Source of the DNA: JADGGM01 sp027307005
GTDB lineage: Bacteria; Gemmatimonadota; Gemmatimonadetes; Gemmatimonadales; Gemmatimonadaceae
DNA length: 8,867 nt
Direction: 5' to 3'
Assembly (NCBI GenBank): GCA_035455745.1
Contig: DATIEP010000021.1
Location: forward strand, 1-8,867
Shown: positions 1 through 7,159 of the stretch, one piece after another
Numbering within the stretch: position 1 is the stretch's first letter
Layout: every line of letters starts with the position of its first letter
The notes under the pieces: generated by a model
Databases searched by the model: none
What the model was told of the DNA's origin: nothing
Seen by the model: the letters and a program-made list of their open reading frames with translations, nothing else
Program-made: the position numbers and the translations under genes

Positions 1-36
1 GTGCTCGACTGGCTGCAGCGCCTGGAGCAGCGCTAG
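1..36 (+). CDS. Possible 3' end of an upstream gene (partial)
   Basis: Frame 1 reads VLDWLQRLEQR and ends at a TAG at 34-36, with G or C at every third codon position, which suits a gene of this GC-rich genome. Only eleven codons are visible, so no function can be given. The complementary strand over 1-60 also reads as a plausible alanine- and leucine-rich helix with no stop. That alternative has no ATG, GTG or TTG start in its frame before the padR promoter. I prefer the plus-strand reading, weakly. Confidence 0.3.
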   Translation: MLDWLQRLEQR

Positions 37-134
37 CGCGCGGGCGATCTCCGCGGCCAGCGATGCGGCCGCCGGGGTCCTCGATCCCGGCGACGCATCG
101 CGCTGCGCGTCCCGCGGTCCGAGCCGGGCGTCTC

Positions 135-163
135 TTGACAGGCGGCCCGACCGATGGCATATG
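135..163 (+). promoter_or_regulatory. Probable sigma70-type promoter of the padR-permease operon
   Basis: A perfect -35 box TTGACA lies at 135-140. A 17-nt gap leads to CATATG at 158-163, a weak -10; TATGTG at 160-165 is a second option with a 19-nt gap. Transcription would start near 170, leaving a leader of about 20 nt before the padR ATG at 191. The weak -10 sits inside a dyad (159-179), so a repressor bound there would block RNA polymerase. The -35 is seen directly; the pairing with the -10 is inference. Confidence 0.6.
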
Positions 164-179
164 TGGTACTGCCACATAT
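159..179. promoter_or_regulatory. Probable PadR operator (21-bp inverted repeat)
   Basis: The arms ATATGTGG (159-166) and CCACATAT (172-179) are exact inverted repeats around a 5-nt centre. The centre adds one more A-T pair, so 9 of 10 base pairs match around position 169. PadR-family operators are known for ATGT and ACAT half-sites about 8 nt apart; here they are 9 nt apart (161-164 and 174-177). The dyad covers the -10 region and the predicted transcription start, and ends 11 nt before the padR start codon. This is the usual arrangement for autorepression. Confidence 0.7.
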
Positions 180-190
180 TGGACTCCACT

Positions 191-520
191 ATGCTCACGC
201 CCGAGCTCAAAAAGGGAAGCGCCGAGTTTCTCGTGCTGTCGCTGCTCGAACACGAGCCGCGGCACGGATACGACCTGAGCAAGCTCATCGCCTCTCGATC
301 GCGCGGCGTGCTGACCTTCCACGTCGCGTCGCTCTATCCCCTGCTCTACCGGATGGAGGCGCGCGGCTGGATCCGCGGCCGGTGGGTGGAAAAGGCCGGC
401 GAACGCCGCCGCCGATTCTACAAGATCACGCCCGCCGGCGCGCGGGTGCTCGATGCGCAGCGCCAGAGCTGGCGCGAGTTTGTCGCGGCCGTCGCCAACA
501 TCGCGGCGCACCATGCCTGA
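191..520 (+). CDS. PadR family transcriptional regulator
   Basis: This is a 109-aa winged-helix DNA-binding protein of the PadR family, which usually represses its own operon and is released by a ligand or stress signal. The N-terminus MLTPELKKGSAEFLVLSLL and the following HGYDLSKLI (residues 25-33) are the standard PadR opening. ASLYPLLYRMEARGWI (about 46-61) is the recognition-helix region, and RRRRFYKITPAGARVL (73-88) is the wing plus the typical 'Y.IT..G' strand. The short C-terminal helix matches the small PadR subfamily that accompanies duplicated permeases. An in-frame ATG at 161 was rejected because it lies inside the operator and adds ten residues the family lacks. A GGA at 181-183 is the only weak ribosome site. 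The stop at 518-520 overlaps the permease start. The inducer cannot be told from the sequence. Confidence 0.93.
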   Translation: MLTPELKKGSAEFLVLSLLEHEPRHGYDLSKLIASRSRGVLTFHVASLYPLLYRMEARGWIRGRWVEKAGERRRRFYKITPAGARVLDAQRQSWREFVAAVANIAAHHA

Positions 521-3227
521 GTGGCGCGCCGTCCTGCGCGAGCGCATCGCGCCCCTCGGCCTCCGCGCGAGCGACGAGGCCGAGCTCATCGAAGAGTTGG
601 CGCAGCATCTCGAGCAGGAATACGCCGAGCTGGCGCCGCGCGTCGGCGGCGACGAGGCAGGCGGCCGGCTGCTCGAGCGGCTGACGGAACCCATGCTGCG
701 CGACGTCGTGCGCAGCCGCCGAACGGCGCGTCCGGAGCGCCCCGCCGAGCGCGGCGCGTCGTTGGCAACCATCTGGTATCGCCTAACGCAGGACATCCGC
801 GTCGCGCTCCGGCGGTCGCGGCATCGCGCGGGCTTCACGGTCGTCGCCGTCCTCTCGCTCGCGTTAGGCATCGGGGCCAACACGGCCATCTTCACGCTCG
901 TCGACGCCGTGCTGCTCCGCCGGCCGCCGGTGCCCCACCGCGAGCGGATCGCCGAGATCTACGATCATCAGCCGTCGTTCTCGTACGCGCCGTTCTCGTA
1001 TCCCGACTACGTCGACCTGCGCGATGCGGCGCACGGCCTCTTCTCGCAGCTGTCGGCCGCCGAATACACCGCCGTACCGCGCGACCTCGGCGACCACGAG
1101 GAGACCTTGTTCAGCGAGCTCGTGAATGGCGACTATTTCCCGCTGCTCGAGCTGCGGCCGCAAGCCGGGCGCCTGATCGGGCCCGAAGACGATGTCGCCA
1201 ACGGTGCGAGTCCGGTGGCCGTGCTGTCGAGTGACTACTGGCATCGCGCCTTCGGCGCCGATCCCCACGTCGTTGGGCGACAGATCCGGCTCGCGGGACG
1301 GAGCTACACCATCATCGGCGTCGCCCCCGCCGGATACGAGGGCACCTTTCCCGGTGTCGTGCCGGCGCTGTTCCTGCCGCTCCGGATGGTCAACCAGCTC
1401 GAGTCGACCTCCGTCGATGAGCTAACGGACCGCGACAGCCACAACCTCTTCCTGAAGGCTCGACTCGCACCCGGCGTATCGATAGCGCGGCTGCGAGCGA
1501 TGGCCGGCGCCTTCACGGCCGAAATGCAGCGGCGGTTTCCTTCCTACTGGCCGGGCTCTGCGTCGACCCTCGTGATTCCGGAAACCGAGATCGTCGTCAA
1601 CCCGCTTCTCGACAACATTGTGGTACCGGCGGCCGCTGCGCTCATGGCCGTGGTCGCGCTGGTGTTGTTGGTGGCGTGCGCGAACCTCGCGAGCTTCCTG
1701 CTGGCGCAGGCGCGCGATCGCCAACGGGAGATCGCGATTCGGCTGGCCCTCGGCGCGACCCGCTGGTCGCTCGTCCGGCAACTGCTCGTGGAAACTGTCG
1801 TGCTGGCGGCGGTCGGCGGTCTGGCCGGCGTCTTCCTCTCGCGGCTTGCGTTAGGCGCGCTCTTGCACGCGGACCTGCCGCTGCCGCTTCCGATCACCGT
1901 CGACGTGCACCTGGACGCGCGGATCCTCGGCTTCGCTGTGTTGGCCGCCACCGCCGCGGCGATGTTCGTGGGCGTGCTGCCGGCGCTCCAGGCCACACGG
2001 CCCAACATCGTCGACGTCATCAAGAACGAGAACACCGGCGGCGGTCCGCCGCGCCGCGTCACGATGCGGAGCGCGCTCGTGGTCGGCCAGATCGCGGTGT
2101 CGCTCGTGCTGCTCGTCACGGCGGGTCTCTTTTTGAGAAGTCTCGAGTCGCGCGAGCACATCGATCCCGGCTTCGGACGCGCGCCGGCCGGCGTCGTCTG
2201 GTTCGGGTTCCCGGGCGATCGAAAAACGGGGCCGCAGGAGCAGCGGATGGTGGACGACATCGAAGGGCGCGCCCGCCGGATTGCCGGCGTGAACGCCGTC
2301 GGCGTGACGGACAACCTGCTGCTGTCCATCATCACCACGCAGACCGCTCTCGTCAACATCGCCGGCTTTCAGCCGCCCAAAGGCGAGCCGGGGTTTACGA
2401 TCGACTATGCGGCCGCCGACTCGGGTTTCTTCTCCGCCGCTGGCGTTAGGCTTCTGCGCGGCCGCGGCATTCAAGCGTCTGACGATTCGGCATCGCCGCT
2501 CATCGCCGTGGTGAACGAGGTGATGGCGAAGGAGTTCTGGCCGGGCAGGGATCCGATTGGGCAGACGTTCCGCCGCGATTCCAACGTGTATCGAGTCGTC
2601 GGCGTCACGCAAACCACCAAGGTGCGCTCGCTCGGCGAAGAGCCGCGACCGTTCATGTTCCTGTCGTTCGCGCAGAGCCCGAACCCGGATGCGATGCTCG
2701 TCGCGCGCACGACTCCGGGACGGGATGAGTCGCTGACGCCGGAGCTGATCGCCATGCTGCACGACGTGGATCCGACGATACCGGTGCTGCAGGGAACGAC
2801 GATGGCGCGACACATCGGCGCCGTCATGCTGCCGACGCGGCTCGGCGCCATTGCGTTCGGCGTGTTTGCCGCGCTCGCGCTGGCGCTGGCGATGATCGGC
2901 GTCTACGGCGTCGTGAGCTACGCGGTGGCGCGGCGCGCGCGCGAGGTGGGCATTCGGATGGCGCTGGGTGCGGAGCCTAACGAAGTCGTCCGGCTCCTCA
3001 TGCGGGAGGGACTCGTGATGGTCGGCGGCGGCGGCGTGCTTGGTCTGGTGCTCGCCCTCGCGGTGACGCGCGTCCTCGCGAGTCTCTTGTCGGGCGTGAC
3101 GGCCGTGGATCCGCTGACGTTCGTCGTCGCGCCGGTCGTGCTCGTGACGGTGGGCATCATGGCGGCGCTGCTGCCGGCACTGCGGTCGGCGCGCACCGAT
3201 CCGGTGCGCGTGTTGCGCGCTGAGTGA
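513..3227 (+). CDS. ADOP-type duplicated ABC (MacB/FtsX-like) permease
   Basis: This 904-aa inner-membrane protein has two MacB/FtsX-type permease halves in one chain, the layout called ADOP (acidobacterial duplicated orphan permease). Residues 1-75 form a soluble helical prefix. Eight membrane segments are visible near 108-132, 371-397, 421-446, 470-492, 520-542, 777-805, 832-855 and 868-890. Two periplasmic MacB core domains lie between (about 135-365 and 545-775). The FtsX signature after a membrane helix occurs in both halves: REIAIRLALGA (405-415) and REVGIRMALGA (810-820). The ATG at 513 overlaps the padR stop by 8 nt and has no clear ribosome site, so translation is probably coupled. 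An earlier in-frame ATG at 453 lies inside padR and would add 20 unrelated residues. No ATPase gene is in the window, as expected for an orphan permease. The family is thought to act in export or envelope transport; the substrate is unknown. Confidence 0.93.
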   Translation: MPEWRAVLRERIAPLGLRASDEAELIEELAQHLEQEYAELAPRVGGDEAGGRLLERLTEPMLRDVVRSRRTARPERPAERGASLATIWYRLTQDIRVALRRSRHRAGFTVVAVLSLALGIGANTAIFTLVDAVLLRRPPVPHRERIAEIYDHQPSFSYAPFSYPDYVDLRDAAHGLFSQLSAAEYTAVPRDLGDHEETLFSELVNGDYFPLLELRPQAGRLIGPEDDVANGASPVAVLSSDYWHRAFGADPHVVGRQIRLAGRSYTIIGVAPAGYEGTFPGVVPALFLPLRMVNQLESTSVDELTDRDSHNLFLKARLAPGVSIARLRAMAGAFTAEMQRRFPSYWPGSASTLVIPETEIVVNPLLDNIVVPAAAALMAVVALVLLVACANLASFLLAQARDRQREIAIRLALGATRWSLVRQLLVETVVLAAVGGLAGVFLSRLALGALLHADLPLPLPITVDVHLDARILGFAVLAATAAAMFVGVLPALQATRPNIVDVIKNENTGGGPPRRVTMRSALVVGQIAVSLVLLVTAGLFLRSLESREHIDPGFGRAPAGVVWFGFPGDRKTGPQEQRMVDDIEGRARRIAGVNAVGVTDNLLLSIITTQTALVNIAGFQPPKGEPGFTIDYAAADSGFFSAAGVRLLRGRGIQASDDSASPLIAVVNEVMAKEFWPGRDPIGQTFRRDSNVYRVVGVTQTTKVRSLGEEPRPFMFLSFAQSPNPDAMLVARTTPGRDESLTPELIAMLHDVDPTIPVLQGTTMARHIGAVMLPTRLGAIAFGVFAALALALAMIGVYGVVSYAVARRAREVGIRMALGAEPNEVVRLLMREGLVMVGGGGVLGLVLALAVTRVLASLLSGVTAVDPLTFVVAPVVLVTVGIMAALLPALRSARTDPVRVLRAE

Positions 3228-3228
3228 A

Positions 3229-3252
3229 GGCGGACACCGCGCGGTGTCCGCC
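3229..3252. terminator. Perfect 24-bp palindrome, probable terminator between convergent genes
   Basis: Two 12-nt arms, GGCGGACACCGC and GCGGTGTCCGCC, abut with no spacer, so an RNA hairpin would open a few central pairs as a loop. It starts 1 nt after the permease stop. On the plus strand it is followed by CTTTCTCTCTC, a broken pyrimidine tract, so it probably terminates the permease transcript. On the minus strand it lies 9 nt past the stop of the Asp-box gene but lacks a T tract, so termination there is weaker or absent. Each arm contains GGCGGACA, the word that builds the tandem array at 6580-6693. Confidence 0.75.
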
Positions 3253-3261
3253 CTTTCTCTC

Positions 3262-6200
3262 TCACTCGACTTCGGCTACCTCCTTCTGCGGCGGCTCGGA
3301 CGTGGACGGCACGAGCTCCTTCTGGCCCGCGCCGCGCAGCATCGCGTTGAGCGGCGGAAGCCCGGACGCCAGCGTCGTCTTGAGCTCGGCGAGCTCGTGA
3401 TCGAGCTGGCCGGACAGCAGTGTGTACACGGCGTAGTCCTGCGCCGTCGGCCTGGCGTCGGCGCTGGCGATCGAGCCGCCTAACGCTGCGATCTTGTTGT
3501 TCAGCCTTATCGGGAAGTTGAGCGGATCCTCGCTCGCGCGGTTGTGCACCTGGTAGATCGCCGCCTCGATCGTGTCGAGCTTCGTCTTGAGGGCGCCCGC
3601 CGCATCGGCGAAGCCGGACGGCGCGGACGACCCGTGTTGATCCATCTGCCACTCGAGATTGCGGATCGTGCGCACCGCATTGTCGGCGGCCGAGAGCCGG
3701 TCGCGCACTTTCATCAGGAGGGCGAACTGCGCTTCGAAGTCCGCTTGCGTGGCGTGGACGCGCGGATCCTTCTTGAGCACGAACGACTGCGTCTGCGACT
3801 TGCCGTTCACCGTTAGGCGGACCGAGTACGTGCCCGGCACGGCGATCGGCCCGCGGGTCGAGCCGGCCCACATGATGAGGTTCGTGAATCCGACCGCGTC
3901 GGGATAGCGGAGGTCCCACGCGAACATGTTGAGCCCCGCCGTGTTGGACACGCGCGGACGCGTCGGACGCCGGAACCCTCCCTCTGCGGCCGGCTCCTTG
4001 CCCTTGTTCGCTTTCTTGATGCTGTCGGCGCGCACGCTGTCGGCGAGACCGGCGCTGTCCAGTTGGCTCGAGAACGACTGGATCACCGCGCCCTTCGCAT
4101 CGAGGAAGTCGAGCGTCACCTTCTGGTTAGGCGACGAGAGCGTGTAGTACACCACGGCGCCGTTCGGCGGATTCTTGCCGACGGGGTGCTCGCGTCCGCC
4201 GCCCCCGCCGAATCCGCCGCCCCAGTTCACGCGATACGCCGCGCGCGGCTTGAACAGATGCATGGGCGCCTGCGCGATTTCCGGCGTCAGCTGCCGCAGC
4301 GCCGACACATCATCGAGGATGTAGAACGACCGCCCGTGCGTCGCGGCGACCAGATCGCCCTGTGTGACCTCCAGGTCGTGCACCGGCACCTTCGGCAGAT
4401 TGCGTTGCAACGACTGCCAGTGCGACCCGTCGTCGAAGCTCACCCATACGCCGCGCTCGGTGCCGACGTACAGCAAGCCGCGGCGCTCCGGATCCTCGCG
4501 AATCGTGCGCGTGAACTGCGTGCGGTCGATGCCCGCATCGATGCGCGTCCACGTCTTGCCGTAGTCCGATGTCTTGTAGAGGTAGGGCGCGTCATCGTCC
4601 AGCTGGTAGCGGTTGGCCGCGACGTACGCCGTGCCCGCGCCGAAATGCGACGCATCGATGATCGAGATGCGCGTGAACGGCGGCAGGTCCTTCGGCGTCA
4701 CGTTGGACCACGTCTTCCCGTTGTCGCGCGTGACGTAGATCAATCCATCGTCCGATCCCGTCCAGATGACGCCCTTCACCACGGGCGACTCGGCGATGGC
4801 GAAGATCGTGGCGTAGTACTCGACCGACGTCTGGTCCTTGGTGATCGGACCGCCGGACGGGCCTAACGTTGCCGGGTCGTGCCGGGTGAGGTCGGGGCTC
4901 GCGATTTCCCAGCTCTGGCCGCCGTTGTGCGTGCGGAACAGCACCTGCGACCCCAGGTACAGCGTGTTCGGATCGTGAGGCGAGATGAGAATCGGGAAGG
5001 TCCACTGGAACCGGTACTTCAGATCCTCGGCCGAGTGGCCCATGGGATTGTCGGGCCACGGGATGATGTCGCGCCGCTGTCCGTTAGACAGGTCCATCCG
5101 CGACAGATACGCATAGCTGCCTGCGTAGACGATGTTCGTGCTGTCGGGCCGCACCTGGATGTAGCCCGACTCGCCGCCGCCCACTTCCTGCCACTCGCTG
5201 ATTGGAATGCCGCCCGGCCAGCGGCTCGGTCCGCAGAGCGTCGAGTTGTCCTGCTGCGCACCGCAGACCTTGTACGGGAAATCGGTGGTCGTGGTGACGT
5301 GGTAGAATTGCGCGGTGGCGTAGTCCTCATCGCTCCACGCCTTCCCGCCGTCGAAGGTGACGGTCGCCCCGCCATCGTTCGATTCGATCATCCGCTTGGG
5401 ATCGTTAGGCGCAATCCACAAGTCGTGATTGTCCCCGTGCGGCACGGCGATCGGGTTGAACGTCTTGCCGCCATCGGTGGATCTGAAGAACGACACGTTG
5501 ACCACGTACACGGTGTTGCTGTCCTTCGGGTCGGCGAAGATCCGCGAGTAATACCAGGCGCGCTGCCGCAGCTTCCGCTCCTGGTTCGTGCGCGTCCACG
5601 TGGCGCCGCCGTCGTCGGAGCGGAAGACGCCGCCCGAGTCGGATTCGACGATCGCGTAGACCCGCTGCGGATCGGCCGGCGAGACAGTGATCCCGATGTC
5701 GCCGATGATGCCCTTGGGCAGCCCGGGATTGTGCGTGAGCTCGGTCCAGTGCTCGCCGCCATCGGTCGTCTTGAAGATCCCGCTGCCGGCGCCGCCGCTG
5801 ACCAGGAGCCACGGTTTGCGTCCCGCCTGCCACATGGCGGCGTACAGCGTGTTCGGATCGTTCGGATCCATCGCCATGTCGCTGACGCCGGTCGAATCAT
5901 TGCGGAACAGCACCTTGCGCCAGGTCTTGCCGCCGTCGGTGGTCTTGTACACGCCGCGCTCGGCGTTAGGCGCCCACACGTGGCCTAACGCGCCGACGTA
6001 CACGACATCCGGATTGTGCGGATCGACGATGACGCGCGAGATCTGTCTCGTCTCCGTTAGGCCGAGCGACTCCCAGGTCTTGCCGTCGTCGGTGGTCTTC
6101 CAGACGCCGTCGCCGTGCGACACGTTGCCGCGGATGTCGAACTCGCCCGCGCCGACGTACACGATGTCGGGATTCGATTCGCTCACGCCGATGGCGCCGA

Positions 6201-6477
6201 TCGTCCCGCCGAAATACTTGTCGGTCGCCGGATCCCAGCTCGCGCCGCCATCCGTGGTCTTGAACACGCCGCCGCCGGTGGTGCCCATCCAGAACTCGAG
6301 CGGACGCGCCGCCGAGCCCGCGACCGCGACGGAGCGTCCGCCGCGATACGGTCCGATCTCGCGCCACGATAGCGCGTGGAACATGGACGTGTCGTATGCC
6401 GTGGCCTGGGCGACCGACGGCGCAGCGTGAAGGAGCAGCGCGCCGAGCGCCGCCGCCGACAGGCGTGCGATTTTCAC
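3262..6477 (-). CDS. Secreted Asp-box (BNR / Vps10-sortilin-like) beta-propeller protein
   Basis: This 1071-aa exported protein belongs to the large bacterial family usually annotated 'glycosyl hydrolase' or 'Vps10 domain-containing' because of its propeller repeats; no enzyme activity has to follow. A signal peptide fills residues 1-25 (likely cut after SVAQA). About ten Asp boxes of the form TDGGxxW appear near residues 74-81, 128-135, 179-186, 238-246, 287-294, 333-340, 516-523, 583-590, 636-643 and 680-687, enough for one or two propellers. Typical spacer phrases recur (DPNDPNTLYAAMW, NPDIVYVGAGEF). A glycine-rich linker (752-761) leads to a beta-sandwich-like part (775-903) and a helical C-terminus (905-1060). 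The only cysteines, C405 and C415, could form a disulfide. The start is GTG at 6477, chosen for the signal peptide and a GAGGA ribosome site 5 nt upstream. It is convergent with the permease gene. Its ligand is unknown. Confidence 0.9.
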   Translation of the reverse strand: MKIARLSAAALGALLLHAAPSVAQATAYDTSMFHALSWREIGPYRGGRSVAVAGSAARPLEFWMGTTGGGVFKTTDGGASWDPATDKYFGGTIGAIGVSESNPDIVYVGAGEFDIRGNVSHGDGVWKTTDDGKTWESLGLTETRQISRVIVDPHNPDVVYVGALGHVWAPNAERGVYKTTDGGKTWRKVLFRNDSTGVSDMAMDPNDPNTLYAAMWQAGRKPWLLVSGGAGSGIFKTTDGGEHWTELTHNPGLPKGIIGDIGITVSPADPQRVYAIVESDSGGVFRSDDGGATWTRTNQERKLRQRAWYYSRIFADPKDSNTVYVVNVSFFRSTDGGKTFNPIAVPHGDNHDLWIAPNDPKRMIESNDGGATVTFDGGKAWSDEDYATAQFYHVTTTTDFPYKVCGAQQDNSTLCGPSRWPGGIPISEWQEVGGGESGYIQVRPDSTNIVYAGSYAYLSRMDLSNGQRRDIIPWPDNPMGHSAEDLKYRFQWTFPILISPHDPNTLYLGSQVLFRTHNGGQSWEIASPDLTRHDPATLGPSGGPITKDQTSVEYYATIFAIAESPVVKGVIWTGSDDGLIYVTRDNGKTWSNVTPKDLPPFTRISIIDASHFGAGTAYVAANRYQLDDDAPYLYKTSDYGKTWTRIDAGIDRTQFTRTIREDPERRGLLYVGTERGVWVSFDDGSHWQSLQRNLPKVPVHDLEVTQGDLVAATHGRSFYILDDVSALRQLTPEIAQAPMHLFKPRAAYRVNWGGGFGGGGGREHPVGKNPPNGAVVYYTLSSPNQKVTLDFLDAKGAVIQSFSSQLDSAGLADSVRADSIKKANKGKEPAAEGGFRRPTRPRVSNTAGLNMFAWDLRYPDAVGFTNLIMWAGSTRGPIAVPGTYSVRLTVNGKSQTQSFVLKKDPRVHATQADFEAQFALLMKVRDRLSAADNAVRTIRNLEWQMDQHGSSAPSGFADAAGALKTKLDTIEAAIYQVHNRASEDPLNFPIRLNNKIAALGGSIASADARPTAQDYAVYTLLSGQLDHELAELKTTLASGLPPLNAMLRGAGQKELVPSTSEPPQKEVAEVE
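5963..5991. repeat. Inverted pair of the CGTTAGGC octamer
   Basis: GCGTTAGGC (5963-5971) and GCCTAACGC (5983-5991) form a 9-bp inverted repeat with an 11-nt spacer inside the Asp-box gene, where the residues read APNAE and ALGH. It could form a stem-loop, but it has no T tract and sits deep within a reading frame, so it is not a terminator. Confidence 0.6.
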
Positions 6478-6510
6478 TGGTGTCCTCGACTTGGTCAGTT
6501 CGTGGCCAAG

Positions 6511-6539
6511 ATTGTAGAGGAGGGACCGCGGCGAGGGAA
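6511..6539 (-). promoter_or_regulatory. Candidate promoter of the Asp-box gene
   Basis: On the minus strand a TACAAT -10 box (complement of 6511-6516) lies 33 nt before the GTG start. A weak -35, TTCCCT (complement of 6534-6539), lies 17 nt further up. The -10 matches the consensus at five of six bases; the -35 is poor, which could mean an activator is needed. The tandem array begins about 40 bp upstream of the -35. Confidence 0.35.
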
Positions 6540-6547
6540 GACTGAAG

Positions 6548-6570
6548 GCGGATTACGGGCGACAATCCGC
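6548..6570. repeat. Short inverted repeat beside the tandem array
   Basis: GCGGATT (6548-6554) and AATCCGC (6564-6570) are exact 7-bp inverted arms with a 9-nt spacer. The left arm begins as a variant of the GCGGAC word of the adjoining array. It lies just upstream of the proposed Asp-box gene promoter. It has no T tract, so a protein site or a decayed repeat unit is more likely than a terminator. Confidence 0.4.
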
Positions 6571-6579
6571 TGATATAAA

Positions 6580-6693
6580 GGCGGACAAGGCGGACACTTA
6601 CAGACGGACAAGGCGGACACTCACAGGCGGACAAGGCGGAGATTTACAGGCGGACAGGGCGCGGACTACAGACGGACAAATCGCGGACCTTAC
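6580..6693. repeat. Tandem array of five 22-23 bp units built on GGCGGACA
   Basis: The units are 6580-6602, 6603-6625, 6626-6648, 6649-6670 and 6671-6693. Each opens with GGCGGACA or GACGGACA, carries a second GCGGA-containing copy 9 bp later (about 11 bp in the last two units), and closes with a TTACA-like end. The first three units are the most alike and the last two have drifted. The array lies between divergently transcribed genes, about 100 bp before the Asp-box gene start and 470-580 bp before the lipoprotein start. It could be a multi-site regulator target, an expanding microsatellite-like repeat, or decayed copies of the terminator palindrome. No unique spacers separate the units, so it is not CRISPR. 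Confidence 0.8.
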
Positions 6694-6981
6694 GGGGGAG
6701 GGCGCGAACCGTTAGGGTCTCCTGGCATCACGCGAGGTCGGTCGAGCCGGGCGGTCTTTCGTGAGATCCGTCGACCCTTCAAAGTTCATGTGCCTTTGCC
6801 GTCCCCTCGCTCATAATCAAAAGTTACAAAGCGAAATCGAACGGATGACGAAAGACATCGTGCCGCGCGGGTGCGAGTGTTGCTCGGCGCAGGCATCAGG
6901 GTGTTGATCAGTTTCTCTTTCACAGAAAACTCAACTATCCGTTAGGCAAACCCTTACTCCCGCGCAGCCTGATCTCTTTCA
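6694..6981. other. Intergenic region, AT-richer, no confident gene
   Basis: No long reading frame with a plausible start is seen here. From about 6780 to 7020 the sequence is visibly richer in A and T than its surroundings, as expected of regulatory DNA or foreign remnants. It holds one exact octamer (6940-6947), one variant (6710-6717), and a CATAAT at 6812-6817 that could be a -10 box but lacks a matching -35. A 20-codon frame at 6845-6907 encodes a peptide with four cysteines but has no ribosome site. No tRNA or known riboswitch fold was recognised. Confidence 0.5.
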
Positions 6982-7011
6982 TTGTCAATTCAGTTTCACG
7001 CTTGTTATCCT
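6982..7011 (+). promoter_or_regulatory. Candidate promoter of the propeller lipoprotein operon
   Basis: TTGTCA (6982-6987, five of six consensus bases) and TATCCT (7006-7011, four of six) are 18 nt apart. A second -10-like TATCAT lies at 7015-7020 but is too far from this -35. Transcription near 7018 would give a leader of about 140 nt to the GTG at 7160, passing through the inverted copy of the array unit. Confidence 0.35.
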
Positions 7012-7112
7012 TTCTATCATGGTCGCGGCGGCCCGGCAGGCGACTCGAGCCTGAGCACCCTCTCGCGAGACGCACCTTCGACTGCGGCATGAACGGTCCG
7101 TGATTGTCTCTT

Positions 7113-7132
7113 GTGTCCGCGTTGTGTCCGCC
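7113..7132. repeat. Inverted copy of the GGCGGACA array unit in the lipoprotein leader
   Basis: GTGTCCGC (7113-7120) and GTGTCCGCC (7124-7132) are two copies of the array word in reverse orientation, 11 bp apart like the last two array units. The bases that follow, TTTCTCT, also follow the terminator palindrome at 3252 apart from one extra C, so the resemblance goes beyond the core word. In a leader RNA this segment could not pair with the array, which lies before the proposed start site, but both could bind one protein. Confidence 0.6.
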
Positions 7133-7159
7133 TTTCTCTTGCCCTTTTTCCGCATCAGC

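Noticed and set aside
1..158. Minus-strand open frame running off the window start (reads LAAEIARALALLQALQPVEH at its visible end)
   Set aside because: The frame is open but has no ATG, GTG or TTG start before the padR promoter, and its codon bias is mixed upstream of position 60.
453..512. Earlier in-frame ATG for the permease at 453
   Set aside because: It lies inside padR and adds 20 residues without family likeness; ATG 513 gives the usual permease prefix and overlaps the padR stop.
1617..1630. Second PadR-like half-site (TTGTGGTACC) inside the permease gene
   Set aside because: There is no inverted partner at the proper distance, and it lies within codons of a membrane helix.
1544..2813. 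Long open frames on the minus strand opposite the permease
   Set aside because: They are low-complexity, arginine- and alanine-rich translations of the antisense of a clear family member; GC-rich DNA commonly gives such shadows.
3229..3252. Palindrome as a recombination or attachment site
   Set aside because: Position between two convergent stops and the pyrimidine tract after it fit a terminator better; no integrase is nearby.
4879..5988. A 369-codon plus-strand frame opposite the Asp-box gene
   Set aside because: The opposite strand carries a well-recognised protein over the same bases; this frame shows no domain and is a codon-bias shadow.
6580..6693. CRISPR array
   Set aside because: The units abut with no unique spacers, are only 22-23 bp long, and no cas gene is present.
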